A stretch of DNA of 64,000 nucleotides from Bacillus sp. CH30_1T (GTDB lineage: Bacteria > Bacillota > Bacilli > Bacillales > Bacillaceae_B): contig NZ_VTUY01000008.1 of NCBI RefSeq assembly GCF_008364765.1, positions 1 to 64,000 on the forward strand, in the 5' to 3' direction. Made by a program: the position numbers and the translations under genes. How positions within the stretch are numbered: the first letter of the stretch is position 1; every line of letters starts with the position of its first letter. Positions 28,495 through 40,012 of this stretch are shown here, one piece after another. The notes below the pieces were generated by a model. The model made no database searches. It was not told the DNA's origin and saw only the letters and a list, made by a program, of their open reading frames with translations.

Positions 28495-28677
28495 ATGGAT
28501 GTTTCTTCAATGATGGGCAAGCAAGTCGCTGAGCTTCAACGAACACTCAGTACGAATTTATTGAAAAGTCAGATGGCGACACAAACGGCTCAAGTGACCG
28601 TAATGATGAAAGAAATGCAGGTCAGTCAGCCTGCGCCGCATCCCGATAAAGGACATGTCCTTGATGTGAAGGGATGA
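28495..28677 (+). CDS. YjfB-family small protein
   Basis: A 60-aa protein starting MDVSSMMGKQVAELQ with MATQTAQVTVMMKEMQ in the middle. It resembles the YjfB family, described as putative motility proteins, but the role is not established. GAGGGGGG stands before the ATG at 28495. An ATG further upstream is in frame but lacks a ribosome site. Confidence 0.7.
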   Translation: MDVSSMMGKQVAELQRTLSTNLLKSQMATQTAQVTVMMKEMQVSQPAPHPDKGHVLDVKG

Positions 28678-28681
28678 AATG

Positions 28682-28722
28682 GGAAGAAGCCTTGTTCCGG
28701 AAAATTCGGATCAAGGCTTCTT
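28682..28722. terminator. Bidirectional terminator after the YjfB-family gene
   Basis: GAAGCCTTG-TTCCG and CGGAT-CAAGGCTTC form a long stem between converging genes, followed by TTCT. Confidence 0.8.
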
Positions 28723-28743
28723 CTATCAGTTTGAAAATTCCGA

Positions 28744-28989
28744 TTAGTGCAAGCTCTTTTTCTCGAGTCTCACTCGTTCTTCACTGTTGGACCATTTTTC
28801 TTTAAGTGTTTCGAATATGTATAAGCGGAAGAAGTATTGTAATTCTTCTGTTTCCATTTCTTGAATAAGTTCCAGTAGCTCGTTCCTAGAGGTATCTTCT
28901 AAGATTGTAAGGGCAATGAGGTCTAAGTCTTCGTCGGTACCTTTGATCCTTCCTCGGTACATTTCATAAATTTCTTCGATTAACTTCAT
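28744..28989 (-). CDS. Conserved small acidic protein (DUF6154-like)
   Basis: An 81-aa, Glu/Leu-rich and all-helical protein (MKLIEEIYEMYRGRIKGTDE...). I believe it belongs to a Bacillus-only family of unknown role, possibly DUF6154. I set the start at 28989, where GGGAGGTG lies 6 bp upstream. An earlier in-frame ATG at 29013 has no good site. Confidence 0.7.
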   Translation of the reverse strand: MKLIEEIYEMYRGRIKGTDEDLDLIALTILEDTSRNELLELIQEMETEELQYFFRLYIFETLKEKWSNSEERVRLEKKSLH

Positions 28990-29217
28990 GCGCTTCACCT
29001 CCCTTTCGTTCATTTTACCATGAACGTTTATGAATTACTCTACATATTATGCTAGGACAACTCTTATTTGTCATTACCCTCAATAAGACTTATTAACCAT
29101 GGGCTATAAAACGGTATTTGCTCACTTTTTGACAAAAGCAGCTACAAAAGCTGATGAAGTCCTGGTTTCCCCTTCACTTGATACAAAGCCAACCATTAGA
29201 AAAAGGAGATGCTTTAT

Positions 29218-29607
29218 TTGGAAAAAAGTATGCTGATCGTTGGATCGGGACTGGGTGCAATTATTTTAAATTTATTTGGAGAATGGAATTCACTGTTGAC
29301 TATTTTATTAATTGCCGTGACTTTGGATTATTTCACAGGGATGATTGCAAGTGGGATTGAAGGAAAGTTGTCCAGCAAATTCGGTTTGAGAGGAATTGGC
29401 CGGAAAGTGCTGATTTTCTCCCTTGTCACGGTTGCCCACCTTATTGATACTATACTAACAAATCAACACTTTATTCGTAATGCCACGATTATTTTTTATT
29501 TATGTAATGAAATGATTTCGATCATTGAAAATGTCGGTAGAGCAGGAGTACCGGTGCCGGAGTTTTTACGGAAAGCGGTTGAAGTGTTGAAGAAGAAATC
29601 AAAGTGA
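29218..29607 (+). CDS. Holin-like membrane protein (toxin-secretion/phage-holin family)
   Basis: A protein of about 129 aa with three hydrophobic segments and the family signature LDYFTGMIASGIEGKLSSK...RGIGRK. The family includes phage holins and chromosomal homologues next to amidases (cf. B. subtilis YtkC), but no phage genes lie near. I choose the TTG at 29218: AAAGGAG lies 8 bp upstream, whereas the ATG at 29209 touches the ribosome site. Confidence 0.8.
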   Translation: MEKSMLIVGSGLGAIILNLFGEWNSLLTILLIAVTLDYFTGMIASGIEGKLSSKFGLRGIGRKVLIFSLVTVAHLIDTILTNQHFIRNATIIFYLCNEMISIIENVGRAGVPVPEFLRKAVEVLKKKSK

Positions 29608-29663
29608 ATAGAATTTCGTCAATTGAGGAAAATGAAGGGTAAGCACAGATAAGGAGTGGGAAG

Positions 29664-30002
29664 ATGAACGAAGAACGACACGATTATTATATTGAAGTAG
29701 CCACGGGTGAGATTTCAAGAAGCTCAACGGATTCGCCATGGAACTTTAAAATATCTGCAACTGATGAAGAAATCACCCAGCTGAGGGAAGTGTTCGATTC
29801 CAATCACTCAGTCGATTGGCAGAACTTCTATCGTGCGCATGTCCCTTATATTCAATATCATTTTGACCGGGAAAATGATGCATATGATGAAAACCTGCAT
29901 CAAGTGTATGAAATGATTCATCGACTTGGAGATGATGAAGCGAAGAAATTCATTGAGAGTATAGGCATCTTGAATTCAGAGCCTCATGAGGATCATAAAT
30001 AA
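29664..30002 (+). CDS. Conserved hypothetical protein, 112 aa
   Basis: A hydrophilic, acidic protein with no signal peptide or membrane segment (HDYYIEVATGEISRSSTDSPW...). I recognise it as a conserved Bacillus gene of unknown function found near ytkD. It starts with ATG after AAGGAGTGGGAAG. The gene lies 56 bp after the holin-like gene and may share its transcript. Confidence 0.8.
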   Translation: MNEERHDYYIEVATGEISRSSTDSPWNFKISATDEEITQLREVFDSNHSVDWQNFYRAHVPYIQYHFDRENDAYDENLHQVYEMIHRLGDDEAKKFIESIGILNSEPHEDHK

Positions 30003-30098
30003 TGATTAAAAGTGTTGGTTCAGAAGAGATATCTGTGGACCAATGCTTTTTATTTATGGTTAGATGATAGAAAGTGTGTACGTATGAGGTGAATTCAG

Positions 30099-30572
30099 AT
30101 GGAACAGTTTATCGATGAAAATGGGAAGCAAGTAGAAATATCCTTTGAAAAGGGAAGGTTTCAACAAGAATCATACCATGTGTTAGTTCTATGCCGCTAC
30201 AAAGGGGAATGGTTATTAACACGACATAAAAAAAGAGGTCTGGAGTTTCCTGGGGGGAAGCGGGAAAAAGGAGAAACCCTTGAGGAAGCTGCGGTACGTG
30301 AAACGTATGAAGAGACAGGGGGAGTGATCAAGGAGCCATTTTGCATAGGGGAATATAAGGTATATGATCACTCACCATTTATTAAAACGATTTTCTTTGC
30401 AAAAGCTGAGGAGATCATAAACAAGGAAGATTATCTGGAAACAGAAGGAGCCGTCCTTTGGAGTGGTGATTTCTCCAGCATTCATGACGATCCTTCCTTT
30501 AGCTTTATCATGAAAGATCAAGTGGTGGACTTGGCTCTCAAAAGAATAAAGGATCTCAACCTTATGATTTGA
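30099..30572 (+). CDS. ytkD: Nudix nucleoside triphosphatase YtkD
   Basis: A 157-aa Nudix hydrolase. The Nudix box (GX5EX7REX2EEXG) occupies about residues 52-74. B. subtilis YtkD cleans oxidised dGTP such as 8-oxo-dGTP and is also reported to act on RNA 5' ends. The ATG follows GAGGTGAA. Its 3' end overlaps that of the convergent permease gene by 11 bp, so the two transcripts collide here. Confidence 0.93.
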   Translation: MEQFIDENGKQVEISFEKGRFQQESYHVLVLCRYKGEWLLTRHKKRGLEFPGGKREKGETLEEAAVRETYEETGGVIKEPFCIGEYKVYDHSPFIKTIFFAKAEEIINKEDYLETEGAVLWSGDFSSIHDDPSFSFIMKDQVVDLALKRIKDLNLMI

Positions 30573-31362
30573 TCAACTTCTTTTCGAGCTGTTCAACCAG
30601 CTTATACATAATGGTAGCGAATACGGCAATGACAAGCAGGGATAGTAGGACAAGGGTAAAGTTAAAGACTTGGAATCCATAAATGATCATATATCCGAGC
30701 CCCTTGGCGGATACCAGGAATTCTCCTACAATGACTCCGACCCATGATAAGCCCACGTTGACTTTCAGTGTGGAGATGATGGTCGGGAAAGAGGCGGGAA
30801 GAATGACCTCTTTGAACATTTGCCCCCTTCTTGCTCCGAAGGTCTGCATCACCTTCAAATAATTCGGGTCCACTTCCCTGAAGGAAGTATACACAACAAT
30901 CGTGGTGATGATGACGGAAATGACGGTACCCATGGCGATGATGGATGTGAAGCCGGGTCCCAATCCCACAATTAATATCGGACCGAGCGCTACTTTTGGC
31001 ATGGCATTGAGGATCACAAGATAAGGGTCCAATACTTTAGAAAGAAATGGTGACCACCATAATAAAGCGGCTAATAGGGTCCCAAGCAAGGTGCCGAGAA
31101 TGAATCCGATGATGGTTTCACCGAGTGTGACAGACAGGTTGGCTAGAAGACTTCCGTCTCCCAGTTTTACGAGAAACAGTTTCCATATTTTTGAGGGTGA
31201 GCTGAAGATGAGTGGGTCGATCCAGCTGCTTCGGCTCGCGAGCTCCCAGAGAGAGAAAAACACAAAGAAAATAAGCGCTTGATAAAACCAGACCCATCGC
31301 TGTTCTTTCTTCATCGATTGAATGTATTCCAGGTGTTTTTGTTTAATCGATTCGTGATTCAA
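30562..31362 (-). CDS. ytlD: ABC transporter permease (YtlD)
   Basis: A BPD_transp_1-type permease of about 266 aa with six hydrophobic segments and the EAA loop ([23 protein letters not shown]). It belongs to the SsuC/TauC/ThiX branch, whose known substrates include sulfonates and pyrimidine precursors. I prefer the TTG at 31362, with GGAAGGAG 9 bp upstream. It overlaps the ATPase gene by 20 bp. The substrate is not known. Confidence 0.87.
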   Translation of the reverse strand: MNHESIKQKHLEYIQSMKKEQRWVWFYQALIFFVFFSLWELASRSSWIDPLIFSSPSKIWKLFLVKLGDGSLLANLSVTLGETIIGFILGTLLGTLLAALLWWSPFLSKVLDPYLVILNAMPKVALGPILIVGLGPGFTSIIAMGTVISVIITTIVVYTSFREVDPNYLKVMQTFGARRGQMFKEVILPASFPTIISTLKVNVGLSWVGVIVGEFLVSAKGLGYMIIYGFQVFNFTLVLLSLLVIAVFATIMYKLVEQLEKKLIKS

Positions 31363-32119
31363 GTTTCTCAAGCTCCTTCCATATGGATTGGAAAAATCCC
31401 GGGTATACCTCATGATTCCTAACTTCAAAGGGCATCAACTCTTTTAACGGGGGCGGAACCTCGAATATCGTGTGGATAGACCCTGGTTTCGTCCCGAATA
31501 GAATGATACGGTCACTCATGGAGATGGCTTCGCCTATATCATGGGTCACAAGGATGGCTGTTTTTCCAAAAGACTTTAATGTGGAGTACACCAGATCCTC
31601 TAACTTCAATTTGGTTTGATAATCGAGTGCTGAGAAAGGTTCATCCAAGAGAAGTAATTGGGGTTCTGTGATGAGAGTTCGAATCAGCGCCACCCTTTGA
31701 CGCATTCCTCCCGATAGTTCCCTTGGATAGGATGTTTCTACACCTTCTAACCCCATTTCAATCAACAAGGCGCGTGCTTCTTTCCTCTTTTCTTCTGTCA
31801 GGGTCCCCATAATGGTTAAACCTAAAAAAATATTTTCTTCGATGGTCTTCCACGGAAACAGATAATCCTGCTGCAGCATGTATCCCAGTTTCTCTTTCAT
31901 TTTTCGAATTGGTTGTTGGTTTAATAGAATCGTTCCTTCTGTCGGCTGGATAAGGCCTGCAATAATAGAGAGTAACGTGGTTTTCCCGCATCCACTTGGA
32001 CCGATAAACGAGACAAACTCCCCTTCTTTCACTGCAAGCGTTATGTCTGAGAGAGCATGGGTGGCCGTTTTGGGTGAAAAGTAGGTGTGATGGATCGAAT
32101 CTAAGGATAGAAAGTTCAC
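31343..32119 (-). CDS. ytlC: ABC transporter ATP-binding protein (YtlC)
   Basis: A 258-aa ATPase with Walker A GPSGCGKT (residues 40-47), a Q-loop around [10 protein letters not shown], the signature LSGGMRQR, Walker B LLLLDEPF and a switch His (LVTHD). It is the energising subunit of the SBP-ATPase-permease operon, and its gene overlaps the permease gene. Confidence 0.93.
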   Translation of the reverse strand: MNFLSLDSIHHTYFSPKTATHALSDITLAVKEGEFVSFIGPSGCGKTTLLSIIAGLIQPTEGTILLNQQPIRKMKEKLGYMLQQDYLFPWKTIEENIFLGLTIMGTLTEEKRKEARALLIEMGLEGVETSYPRELSGGMRQRVALIRTLITEPQLLLLDEPFSALDYQTKLKLEDLVYSTLKSFGKTAILVTHDIGEAISMSDRIILFGTKPGSIHTIFEVPPPLKELMPFEVRNHEVYPGFFQSIWKELEKLESRID

Positions 32120-32190
32120 TGTACTTAAGCCTCCATTTTCTTTTTTTCTATAAGTGAAGGGCTGACATGTGAAGTCAGCCCCGAATCGTT

Positions 32191-33192
32191 CTACTTTGCT
32201 GCTTTTTCAGCGATTGAAGTGTTCACTAACGTTTTATGATCAACGGACTGTGGAAGCTCTCCTGCTTCATCCATGATGTTTTGGAGATTATTCCACTCTT
32301 CTTCGTCAAGGATCGGATCTGTCGCGAAGGATCCTTGTGATTTGTAGCGATCAACAACCGTTTCAATTAATGAAAGTTCTGTGTCTTCAAAATAGGGCTC
32401 AATCACTTTCGCGATGTCTGCTGCACTGTTTTCCGCCACCCATTTCTGAGCTTTGTACAGAGCTTTCGTAAATTTCTCTACGGTTTCTTTGTTTTCATTC
32501 ATATAGCTGTCTTTGGCCATGAACGTTGTATAGGGAACATGACCTGATTCTGTTCCAAAGGAAGCCACGATATGCCCTTTTCCTTCCTGTTCAAAAATGG
32601 ATGCCGTTGGTTCGAATAGCTGAACGTAGTCCCCTGTACCGGATGCAAAGGCACTCGCGATATTCGCGAAGTCAATGTTTTGGATGAGGGTTAAATCGTT
32701 TTGCGGATCGATGCTATTCTGCTTCAGGACAAATTCCCCAACCATTTGTGGCATACCGCCTTTCCGCTGACCTAGGAAGGTGGAACCTTTTAATTGATCC
32801 CATTCAAAGTTTTCCACTTTTTCACGTGAGACGAGAAATGTTCCATCGGTTTGGGTTAATTGAGCAAAGTTAATGACCGGATCATCCGAACCTTGTGCAT
32901 GAACATAGATCGAGGTTTCTGAACCGACCAGGGCGATATCAGCACCGCCGGATAGCAAGGTGGTCATTGTCTTATCACCACCCCAGGTAGTGGTTAGTTC
33001 AATGTCGAGCCCCTCCTCTTTGAAGAATCCCTTTTCGATTGCGACATATTCAGGAGCATAGAAAATCGAGCGGGTTACTTCTGCTACACGAACTTTCTGT
33101 ACGACTTCTTCTTTTTCTCCACATGCTGTCAACCCGATTGCCAACATGCCTATGAGTAATACGGCAAAGCCACTACGAAGCCATTTTTTCAT
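32191..33192 (-). CDS. ytlA: Substrate-binding lipoprotein of the YtlACD transporter
   Basis: A lipoprotein of 333 aa with a lipobox (LTACG, near residue 24) and an NMT1/ThiY-like or SsuA-like periplasmic-binding fold (RSIFYAPEYVAIEKGFFKEEGLDIELT). It is the first gene of the ytlA-C-D operon. The ligand cannot be told; pyrimidine or sulfonate compounds are the usual ones in the family. No THI element or S-box stands before it. Confidence 0.9.
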   Translation of the reverse strand: MKKWLRSGFAVLLIGMLAIGLTACGEKEEVVQKVRVAEVTRSIFYAPEYVAIEKGFFKEEGLDIELTTTWGGDKTMTTLLSGGADIALVGSETSIYVHAQGSDDPVINFAQLTQTDGTFLVSREKVENFEWDQLKGSTFLGQRKGGMPQMVGEFVLKQNSIDPQNDLTLIQNIDFANIASAFASGTGDYVQLFEPTASIFEQEGKGHIVASFGTESGHVPYTTFMAKDSYMNENKETVEKFTKALYKAQKWVAENSAADIAKVIEPYFEDTELSLIETVVDRYKSQGSFATDPILDEEEWNNLQNIMDEAGELPQSVDHKTLVNTSIAEKAAK

Positions 33193-33410
33193 TCACTATT
33201 CCTCCTTTAAGCTTTGTGAAACTCGTTTATCTATAGAATGGGGATGAGTGCATCTCTCTTTGCCTTGTTTATCTTTCCATATTAAAAGGGTAGGATGGTC
33301 ATAAAGGCAGCGTCTTGAATCATCTGCTGATGATGAGATTTGCTAAAATATCCTATGTAGAGTATAAAAAATGTGTGAATACCCAGAGCACGTTTTGAAA
33401 GGAAGAGAAT

Positions 33411-34193
33411 ATGAAAAACGGAACGATTGTGAAGAAAATATTGTTTCCTTCACCTAATCCTCGTGTGGAACTATATGAAATTACCTATCTATCCGGTGGT
33501 CTCCGGGTGAAAGGATTATTGGCTGAACCGGCAGGAATTGGGAAGTATGACGGGTTCCTCTATTTGAGAGGCGGGATCAAAGGCGTTGGCATGGTCCGCC
33601 CTGCGAGAATCGCTCAATTTGCTTCTCACGGGTTCATTGTATTTGCTCCCTATTATCGAGGCAATCTTGGAGGAGAAGGAAATGAAGATTTTGCGGGGGA
33701 TGATCGTGAAGACGCCATTTCGGGTCTTGAATTGCTCAAAAGCTATCACAGAGTGGCAGATAACCGGATTCATGTGTTCGGCTTTTCCCGAGGAGGAGTA
33801 ATGGCACTGCTGACAGGCATCCAGCGCAGTGACGTTACCTCCATTGTTACATGGGGAGGCGTTTCCGATATGTTCTTAACATATGACGAACGGAAGGATC
33901 TCAGGAGAATGATGAAACGAGTCATAGGAGGAAGTCCCAATAAAGTTCCGGAACGATACGAATGGCGTACCCCACTATACAAATTAGAAAACCTTGAAGC
34001 TCCCGTATTGATCATTCACGGTGAAAAGGATCAGAACGTTTCAGTGGAGCATGCATATAGATTAGAAAAAAGACTGAAAGAGTTGGAGAAATCTGTGTTG
34101 TCCCGATACTTCAAAGAGTTTACGCATTATTTTCCCCCACGAAAGAACCAGCAGATTGTCTCCATGTTATGCACATGGATGAAAAATCAATAG
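33411..34193 (+). CDS. ytmA: Alpha/beta hydrolase, prolyl-oligopeptidase-like (YtmA)
   Basis: A cytoplasmic hydrolase of 260 aa. The nucleophile elbow is GFSRGG (about residues 125-130), an acidic residue is in IHGEKDQNV and a His in FTHYFPP. The family resembles the catalytic domain of peptidase S9. The substrate is unknown. The ATG follows AAAGGAAGAG. Confidence 0.87.
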   Translation: MKNGTIVKKILFPSPNPRVELYEITYLSGGLRVKGLLAEPAGIGKYDGFLYLRGGIKGVGMVRPARIAQFASHGFIVFAPYYRGNLGGEGNEDFAGDDREDAISGLELLKSYHRVADNRIHVFGFSRGGVMALLTGIQRSDVTSIVTWGGVSDMFLTYDERKDLRRMMKRVIGGSPNKVPERYEWRTPLYKLENLEAPVLIIHGEKDQNVSVEHAYRLEKRLKELEKSVLSRYFKEFTHYFPPRKNQQIVSMLCTWMKNQ

Positions 34194-34237
34194 ACAGTGG
34201 TGTATGATTAAATAAAAAAGGATTGAGGTCAAGAGAA

Positions 34238-34480
34238 ATGGGCATGGGCTTGGAATTAAACACGATGATTGTGACAAAAGGAAAAGAAGTGAGGAAAGAA
34301 GAGAACCTGTTCGAGCTCCAAAAGGATGGTTATCGCCTTTATCCTATGCATATTCCGATTGATGTGAGAAAGACGAAACACAGTGATCCCAGTGGTTACG
34401 GCAGGATAGAAAAGAAGGAGTGGACGGATGAGAAAACGACGATTCTGTATCGATTGATTTCCTTGAATTCCACGAACTAA
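34238..34480 (+). CDS. ytmB: Conserved protein YtmB (DUF2584)
   Basis: An 80-aa protein with a conserved start (LNTMIVTKGKEVRKEENLFEL) and end (LYRLISLNSTN) shared with B. subtilis YtmB. The role is unknown. The ATG at 34238 is preceded by GAGGTC. A TTG five codons earlier is in frame. Confidence 0.85.
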   Translation: MGMGLELNTMIVTKGKEVRKEENLFELQKDGYRLYPMHIPIDVRKTKHSDPSGYGRIEKKEWTDEKTTILYRLISLNSTN

Positions 34481-34485
34481 ATAAA

Positions 34486-34520
34486 GGAGGGCTGTAAACA
34501 TCCGCTTACAGCCCTCCTTT
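34486..34520. terminator. Bidirectional terminator after ytmB
   Basis: AGGAGGGCTGTAA and TTACAGCCCTCCT form a perfect stem followed by TTTATT. It serves both converging genes. Confidence 0.9.
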
Positions 34521-34852
34521 TATTGTATTTCCTCATATAAAATATAGCGATTATCCTCAGTCTGTGCGATTAGATAGTTGCTGTGATCTTTCACGCTATA
34601 AATGGGAGTCCCTTTTTTCAGTGTATTTGCCGTAAAATCATTCACGGGGTGATATTGACTCTCAATCTTTTCTTTAATAGCCCCGAGCTTTTCATCAAGG
34701 ACCAGCTTCTTCTCCTCAGAGACCTTCACATATTCCTTCTTGTTCACTACCATCATATCCCCATATCCACATAATTCATAGGATGCAGGTTCTTTGTCTC
34801 CGCATGCACTTAACAAAAATACGCATAATAGCAATACAACCAATCGCTTCAT
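34520..34852 (-). CDS. Small lipoprotein of unknown function
   Basis: A 110-aa lipoprotein with signal peptide and lipobox (LLSACG, about residue 17), then a mostly charged body. The start at 34852 has AGGAGG 6 bp upstream; an earlier ATG at 34870 is less likely. I do not recognise a family. It stands at the left edge of the cofactor block. Confidence 0.75.
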   Translation of the reverse strand: MKRLVVLLLCVFLLSACGDKEPASYELCGYGDMMVVNKKEYVKVSEEKKLVLDEKLGAIKEKIESQYHPVNDFTANTLKKGTPIYSVKDHSNYLIAQTEDNRYILYEEIQ

Positions 34853-34993
34853 GTTATTCCTCCTTATCATTTCTTCACATACTCAAAAGATATTCAAGCT
34901 TGTACGCCAACATGTTTGTTTTTTATGCAAAACTTCATCAACTTTGAAATAGATAAAGTGGTATAATGTTCCTTAAGTGAATAATTCCCGCAG

Positions 34994-35152
34994 AAATTAG
35001 GTGCTGATCTTTAGCTTAAAGGGAATTCGGTGTGAGTCCGAAGCTGTTTCCGCAACTGTAAGTGCTGACGAAATAAGAAGAAAACCACTATTTGAACATT
35101 CAAATGGGAAGGTTCTTAGAGTAGGCTGACGCACAAGCCAGGATACCTGCCT
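34994..35152 (+). promoter_or_regulatory. Cobalamin riboswitch (upstream of adenosyltransferase-like gene)
   Basis: Conserved B12-box parts are present in order: AGGTGCTG near the 5' end, GGGAATTCGGTGTGAGTCCG, then CGCAACTGTAAGT and, at the 3' end, AGCCAGGATACCTGCC. It is followed by T7 and, at 35233-35261, by a further terminator. AdoCbl should lower expression of the next two genes. Confidence 0.95.
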
Positions 35153-35232
35153 TTTTTTCATCGTATTATGCTCTTCGGAAGTTAGGGGTATGGTGCGGCT
35201 ATTTAGCATCTCTTTTTTTATGGATGACAACT

Positions 35233-35261
35233 GCCGGCCAATATTCTTGGGTGGTTTTTTT
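35233..35261 (+). terminator. Terminator in the B12 leader
   Basis: CCGGCCAA-N5-TTGGGTGG with one mismatch, followed by TTTTTTT. It lies between the riboswitch and the ribosome site of the next gene and is probably its expression platform. Confidence 0.7.
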
Positions 35262-35332
35262 GTGTTTATTTATCCTCCCTGGAAATACGATAGGTGCTTC
35301 ACAAACATTATTCAGAAAGGAGGAGTTTACAG

Positions 35333-35854
35333 ATGGCAAAGGATTTCCGCTACTTATGTTATCCCTATATGCGTGAATCTGTTTCAACCGTAGATTTTGA
35401 GATCCGGACCGATTCACTGTCGACTAAAATCGGACTCGCGTCATCATTGACGGAGCACTTACCGAAAGTGCACGATGATTTACTGTATTTAGCTGAGATG
35501 TCATACCATCTTAATGGGTCGGTGCGTGGAATGACAGCCATCAAGGAAGAGGACTTAAATACATTGAGCCAAATGTACGATCGATATGTGTTGGAAGTCG
35601 AGGACCGAATCCAAACCTTTGTCCTTCCACAGGGCTCGACAGCTGCATGTGTGCTTCATACCTGCCGCAGTGAAGCAAAAAAGTCCGTCCGTGCCTTACA
35701 TAAAGTCAGTACTGAAATGAAAGTGGAGAACATTTTATTTAAATACGCTCATTTACTGGCAAATGTCCTGTTTGTGATGGCCGTGTATGTGAATAAATGT
35801 GAAGGGATTGAAGAAATTCCTTTTGTGTGTAAATCGTATAAAGACAAAATATAG
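35333..35854 (+). CDS. ATP:cob(I)alamin adenosyltransferase-like protein
   Basis: A 173-aa, mainly helical protein that resembles the PduO/EutT-type cobalamin adenosyltransferase family (Cob_adeno_trans), which makes coenzyme B12. The N-terminus (FEIRTDSLSTKIGLASSL) and the five-helix layout fit, but the usual ATP-binding sequence is not obvious, so catalytic activity is uncertain. AAAGGAGG stands before the ATG at 35333. It lies under a cobalamin riboswitch and just before a BtuF-like gene, which supports a B12 role. Confidence 0.7.
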   Translation: MAKDFRYLCYPYMRESVSTVDFEIRTDSLSTKIGLASSLTEHLPKVHDDLLYLAEMSYHLNGSVRGMTAIKEEDLNTLSQMYDRYVLEVEDRIQTFVLPQGSTAACVLHTCRSEAKKSVRALHKVSTEMKVENILFKYAHLLANVLFVMAVYVNKCEGIEEIPFVCKSYKDKI

Positions 35855-35874
35855 AGAAGCGGAGAAGATGAAAT

Positions 35875-36813
35875 ATGAAAAAGTCATGGTTAAATAGTTT
35901 ACTACTATCACTCATCCTGGTTGTTTTCGCAGGGTGCAGCAATGGGGAAGGGGGAACATCCACAAAGGAAGTTAAGTCTGATAATGAGTCTTATTCTGTG
36001 ACCGATGACAGGGGAGAAGAGATTAGCTTTGAGAAAGTACCGGAAACCGTTATTTCCTTACAGCCGAGTAACACAGAGATTCTCTTTGCAATAGGAGCTG
36101 GAGATAAGGTAGTCGGGGCAACTGAATTCGATAACTATCCTGAAGAAGCGAAAAAGATTAAAAGAGTATCGGATTCCATGACGGTCAATGCTGAAGAGGT
36201 CATTGCGCTAAAGCCAGATGCTGTCATTGCGTATACTACTGGAGATGATGCCGGAGTGAAGCAGCTTGAAGAGGCGGGATTAAACGTATTCGTTATTCAA
36301 TCTGCCCAAACCTTTGAAGATGTTTATGGGGATATTGAACAAATTGCCACGGTAATGGGAGTAGAGAAGAAGGGGGACGAATTGGTAGATGGCATCAAGC
36401 AACAGATTTCAGATGTGAAAGGAAAAGTAAGTACGTTAAAGGAAAGTGAACAAGTATATTTTGAAATCAGTCCCTCCCCGGATATCTACACAGCAGGAGC
36501 AGAAACGTTTCAGCAAGAAATACTGGAAACGGCTGGGGTCGAGAATATTTTTGTAGACCAAAAAGGCTGGGTGAAAGTAGGCGAAGAAGAAATCATTAAA
36601 CGGAATCCTAATATGATTTTAACGACAGTGGGGTATGTCGACGAGCCGACAGCTGAAATCAAGTCCCGGGAAAGCTGGAAAGATGTAAAGGCAGTGAAAA
36701 ATGATCAGGTTCATTTCCTGGATTCAGATATTATGTCAAGACCGGGACCACGTATTGGAGAAGCCGTTCTGCTAACTGCAAAAACGGTGTATCCGGATTT
36801 ATTTTCTGAATAA
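35875..36813 (+). CDS. btuF: Cobalamin/iron-type substrate-binding lipoprotein (BtuF-like)
   Basis: A lipoprotein of 312 aa with a lipobox (FAGCS, residue 21) and a helical-backbone binding fold (class III). Typical pieces are VISLQPSNTEILFAIGAGDKVVG, EEVIALKPDAVIAY and SRPGPRIGEAV. It shares a transcript with the gene before it (20-bp gap) under the B12 riboswitch, so vitamin B12 is the likely ligand. The BtuC and BtuD partners are not in the window. Confidence 0.85.
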   Translation: MKKSWLNSLLLSLILVVFAGCSNGEGGTSTKEVKSDNESYSVTDDRGEEISFEKVPETVISLQPSNTEILFAIGAGDKVVGATEFDNYPEEAKKIKRVSDSMTVNAEEVIALKPDAVIAYTTGDDAGVKQLEEAGLNVFVIQSAQTFEDVYGDIEQIATVMGVEKKGDELVDGIKQQISDVKGKVSTLKESEQVYFEISPSPDIYTAGAETFQQEILETAGVENIFVDQKGWVKVGEEEIIKRNPNMILTTVGYVDEPTAEIKSRESWKDVKAVKNDQVHFLDSDIMSRPGPRIGEAVLLTAKTVYPDLFSE

Positions 36814-36942
36814 AGTAGGATATTAGATTGGAGAAGACAGTGATTTGTATGTGGAATCATTGTCTTTTTTATCTCAAGTTCTACAATTTTCGAGCCATTA
36901 TGATAAAGTAAACGTAACAATATCGCGATAGGGGAAATCAAC

Positions 36943-37635
36943 ATGAGCAAACTGGAAGTCATTGTCTTGAATGAGGAAGATGCCAAAATTGCAGAAGCAT
37001 CCGGAGCAGATCGACTTGAATTGGTATCTGACATACACGAGGGAGGATTAACTCCTGAATATCAAATGATAGAAAACGTATTGAGGGCTGTATCGATTCC
37101 TGTTCAGGTTATGATTCGTTTACATAGTAAATCTTTCTCGTATGATGCCGAAGAATTGCACATCATGATGGACCAAGTAAGAACCATAAATAAAATAGGG
37201 GCCACTGGCATCGTTTTTGGTGCTTTATCCAAGGAAGGGAAACTTGATTCCCATGCTTTAAAGGAAATCGTACAAACTGCGAAGGGCCAATCGATTACTT
37301 ATCATCGGGCTATCGATGTGTCTTGTGGTCCATTAGACTTATGCAAAGAATTATTCCAATCAGGTTTGAACGTTGATCGAATCCTAACATCTGGAGGAAA
37401 AACTGAAGTGAGCGGGGGGCTGGACATGATTAGTGCAATGAGGGAAATAGAAAAGGTGGGCGGCCCCATTATCATGCCAGGATCAGGTTTGACCGTGGAA
37501 AATATAGGAGAAATACACAATAAGTTAAAAGCACGGGAATATCATGTTGGATCAGGTGTTCGTAAAGACGGGAGCTATGACTTAGGAATAGACCCTGAAA
37601 AGGTAATGAAAATCAAACGGGTGATCACATCATAA
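36943..37635 (+). CDS. cutC: CutC-family copper homeostasis protein
   Basis: The protein has 230 aa in a TIM-barrel fold. The family signature is clear (ADRLELVSDIHEGGLTPEY, VMIRLHSKSFSY, ITYHRAIDVS, RILTSGG). CutC was linked to copper tolerance, but its reaction is unknown. The gene stands alone between two riboswitch-controlled units and is not an obvious part of either. Confidence 0.93.
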   Translation: MSKLEVIVLNEEDAKIAEASGADRLELVSDIHEGGLTPEYQMIENVLRAVSIPVQVMIRLHSKSFSYDAEELHIMMDQVRTINKIGATGIVFGALSKEGKLDSHALKEIVQTAKGQSITYHRAIDVSCGPLDLCKELFQSGLNVDRILTSGGKTEVSGGLDMISAMREIEKVGGPIIMPGSGLTVENIGEIHNKLKAREYHVGSGVRKDGSYDLGIDPEKVMKIKRVITS

Positions 37636-37720
37636 TTTGATTTGTTACTATAAGACTATTTGAAAAAAGAATGAATTATGGTAAAAATAGTATGTAATAC
37701 AACATAATAATATCAATATT

Positions 37721-37822
37721 TCTACTAGGGGAGTCCGATACATTGCTTGGACTGAGAGAAGAACGCATAAGTTCTTTGACCCTTTGAACCTGATCTGGAT
37801 GATACCAGCGTAGGGAAGTAGT
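37721..37822 (+). promoter_or_regulatory. TPP riboswitch (THI element)
   Basis: Core motifs occur in order: AGGGGAGTCC, GACTGAGAGA, ACCCTTTGAACCTGATCTGG and GATACCAGCGTAGGGAAGT. This is a full THI box of about 100 nt. It is followed by a terminator at 37872-37899 and then thiC. Confidence 0.97.
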
Positions 37823-37871
37823 ACGGATGCGTTTTTTCTGTATTTTAGCGCATACTACTTTTTGACATTTC

Positions 37872-37899
37872 GGGTTCTGATTATTCAGGACCCTTTTTT
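37872..37899 (+). terminator. Terminator of the TPP leader
   Basis: GGGTTCTGA-TTAT-TCAGGACCC followed by six T. It is the probable expression platform of the THI element. Confidence 0.85.
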
Positions 37900-37983
37900 G
37901 TGTCTTCATGTCCTTTTTTATGAACTATGGGGAATGCCTAGCGCAGTAACTTCTAAGATCCAATCAAAAGGAGGAGAAGTTAA

Positions 37984-39916
<1,933 letters not shown>

Positions 39917-40012
39917 AAAAGTGTAAGTTATTGATTAAATTTCTTTTGACAGCTCATATGTACCGTGCTACGATTATTACAAATTTCGAAACAGTAGATG
40001 AATATATATTTA

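Noticed and set aside
29218..29607. Prophage, because of the holin-like gene
   Set aside because: No integrase, portal, capsid or lysin gene is near; such holin-like genes occur on their own in Bacillus chromosomes.
32120..33410. THI element or S-box before the ytlACD transporter
   Set aside because: No riboswitch core motifs can be found before the start at 33192, so the ligand cannot be inferred in this way.
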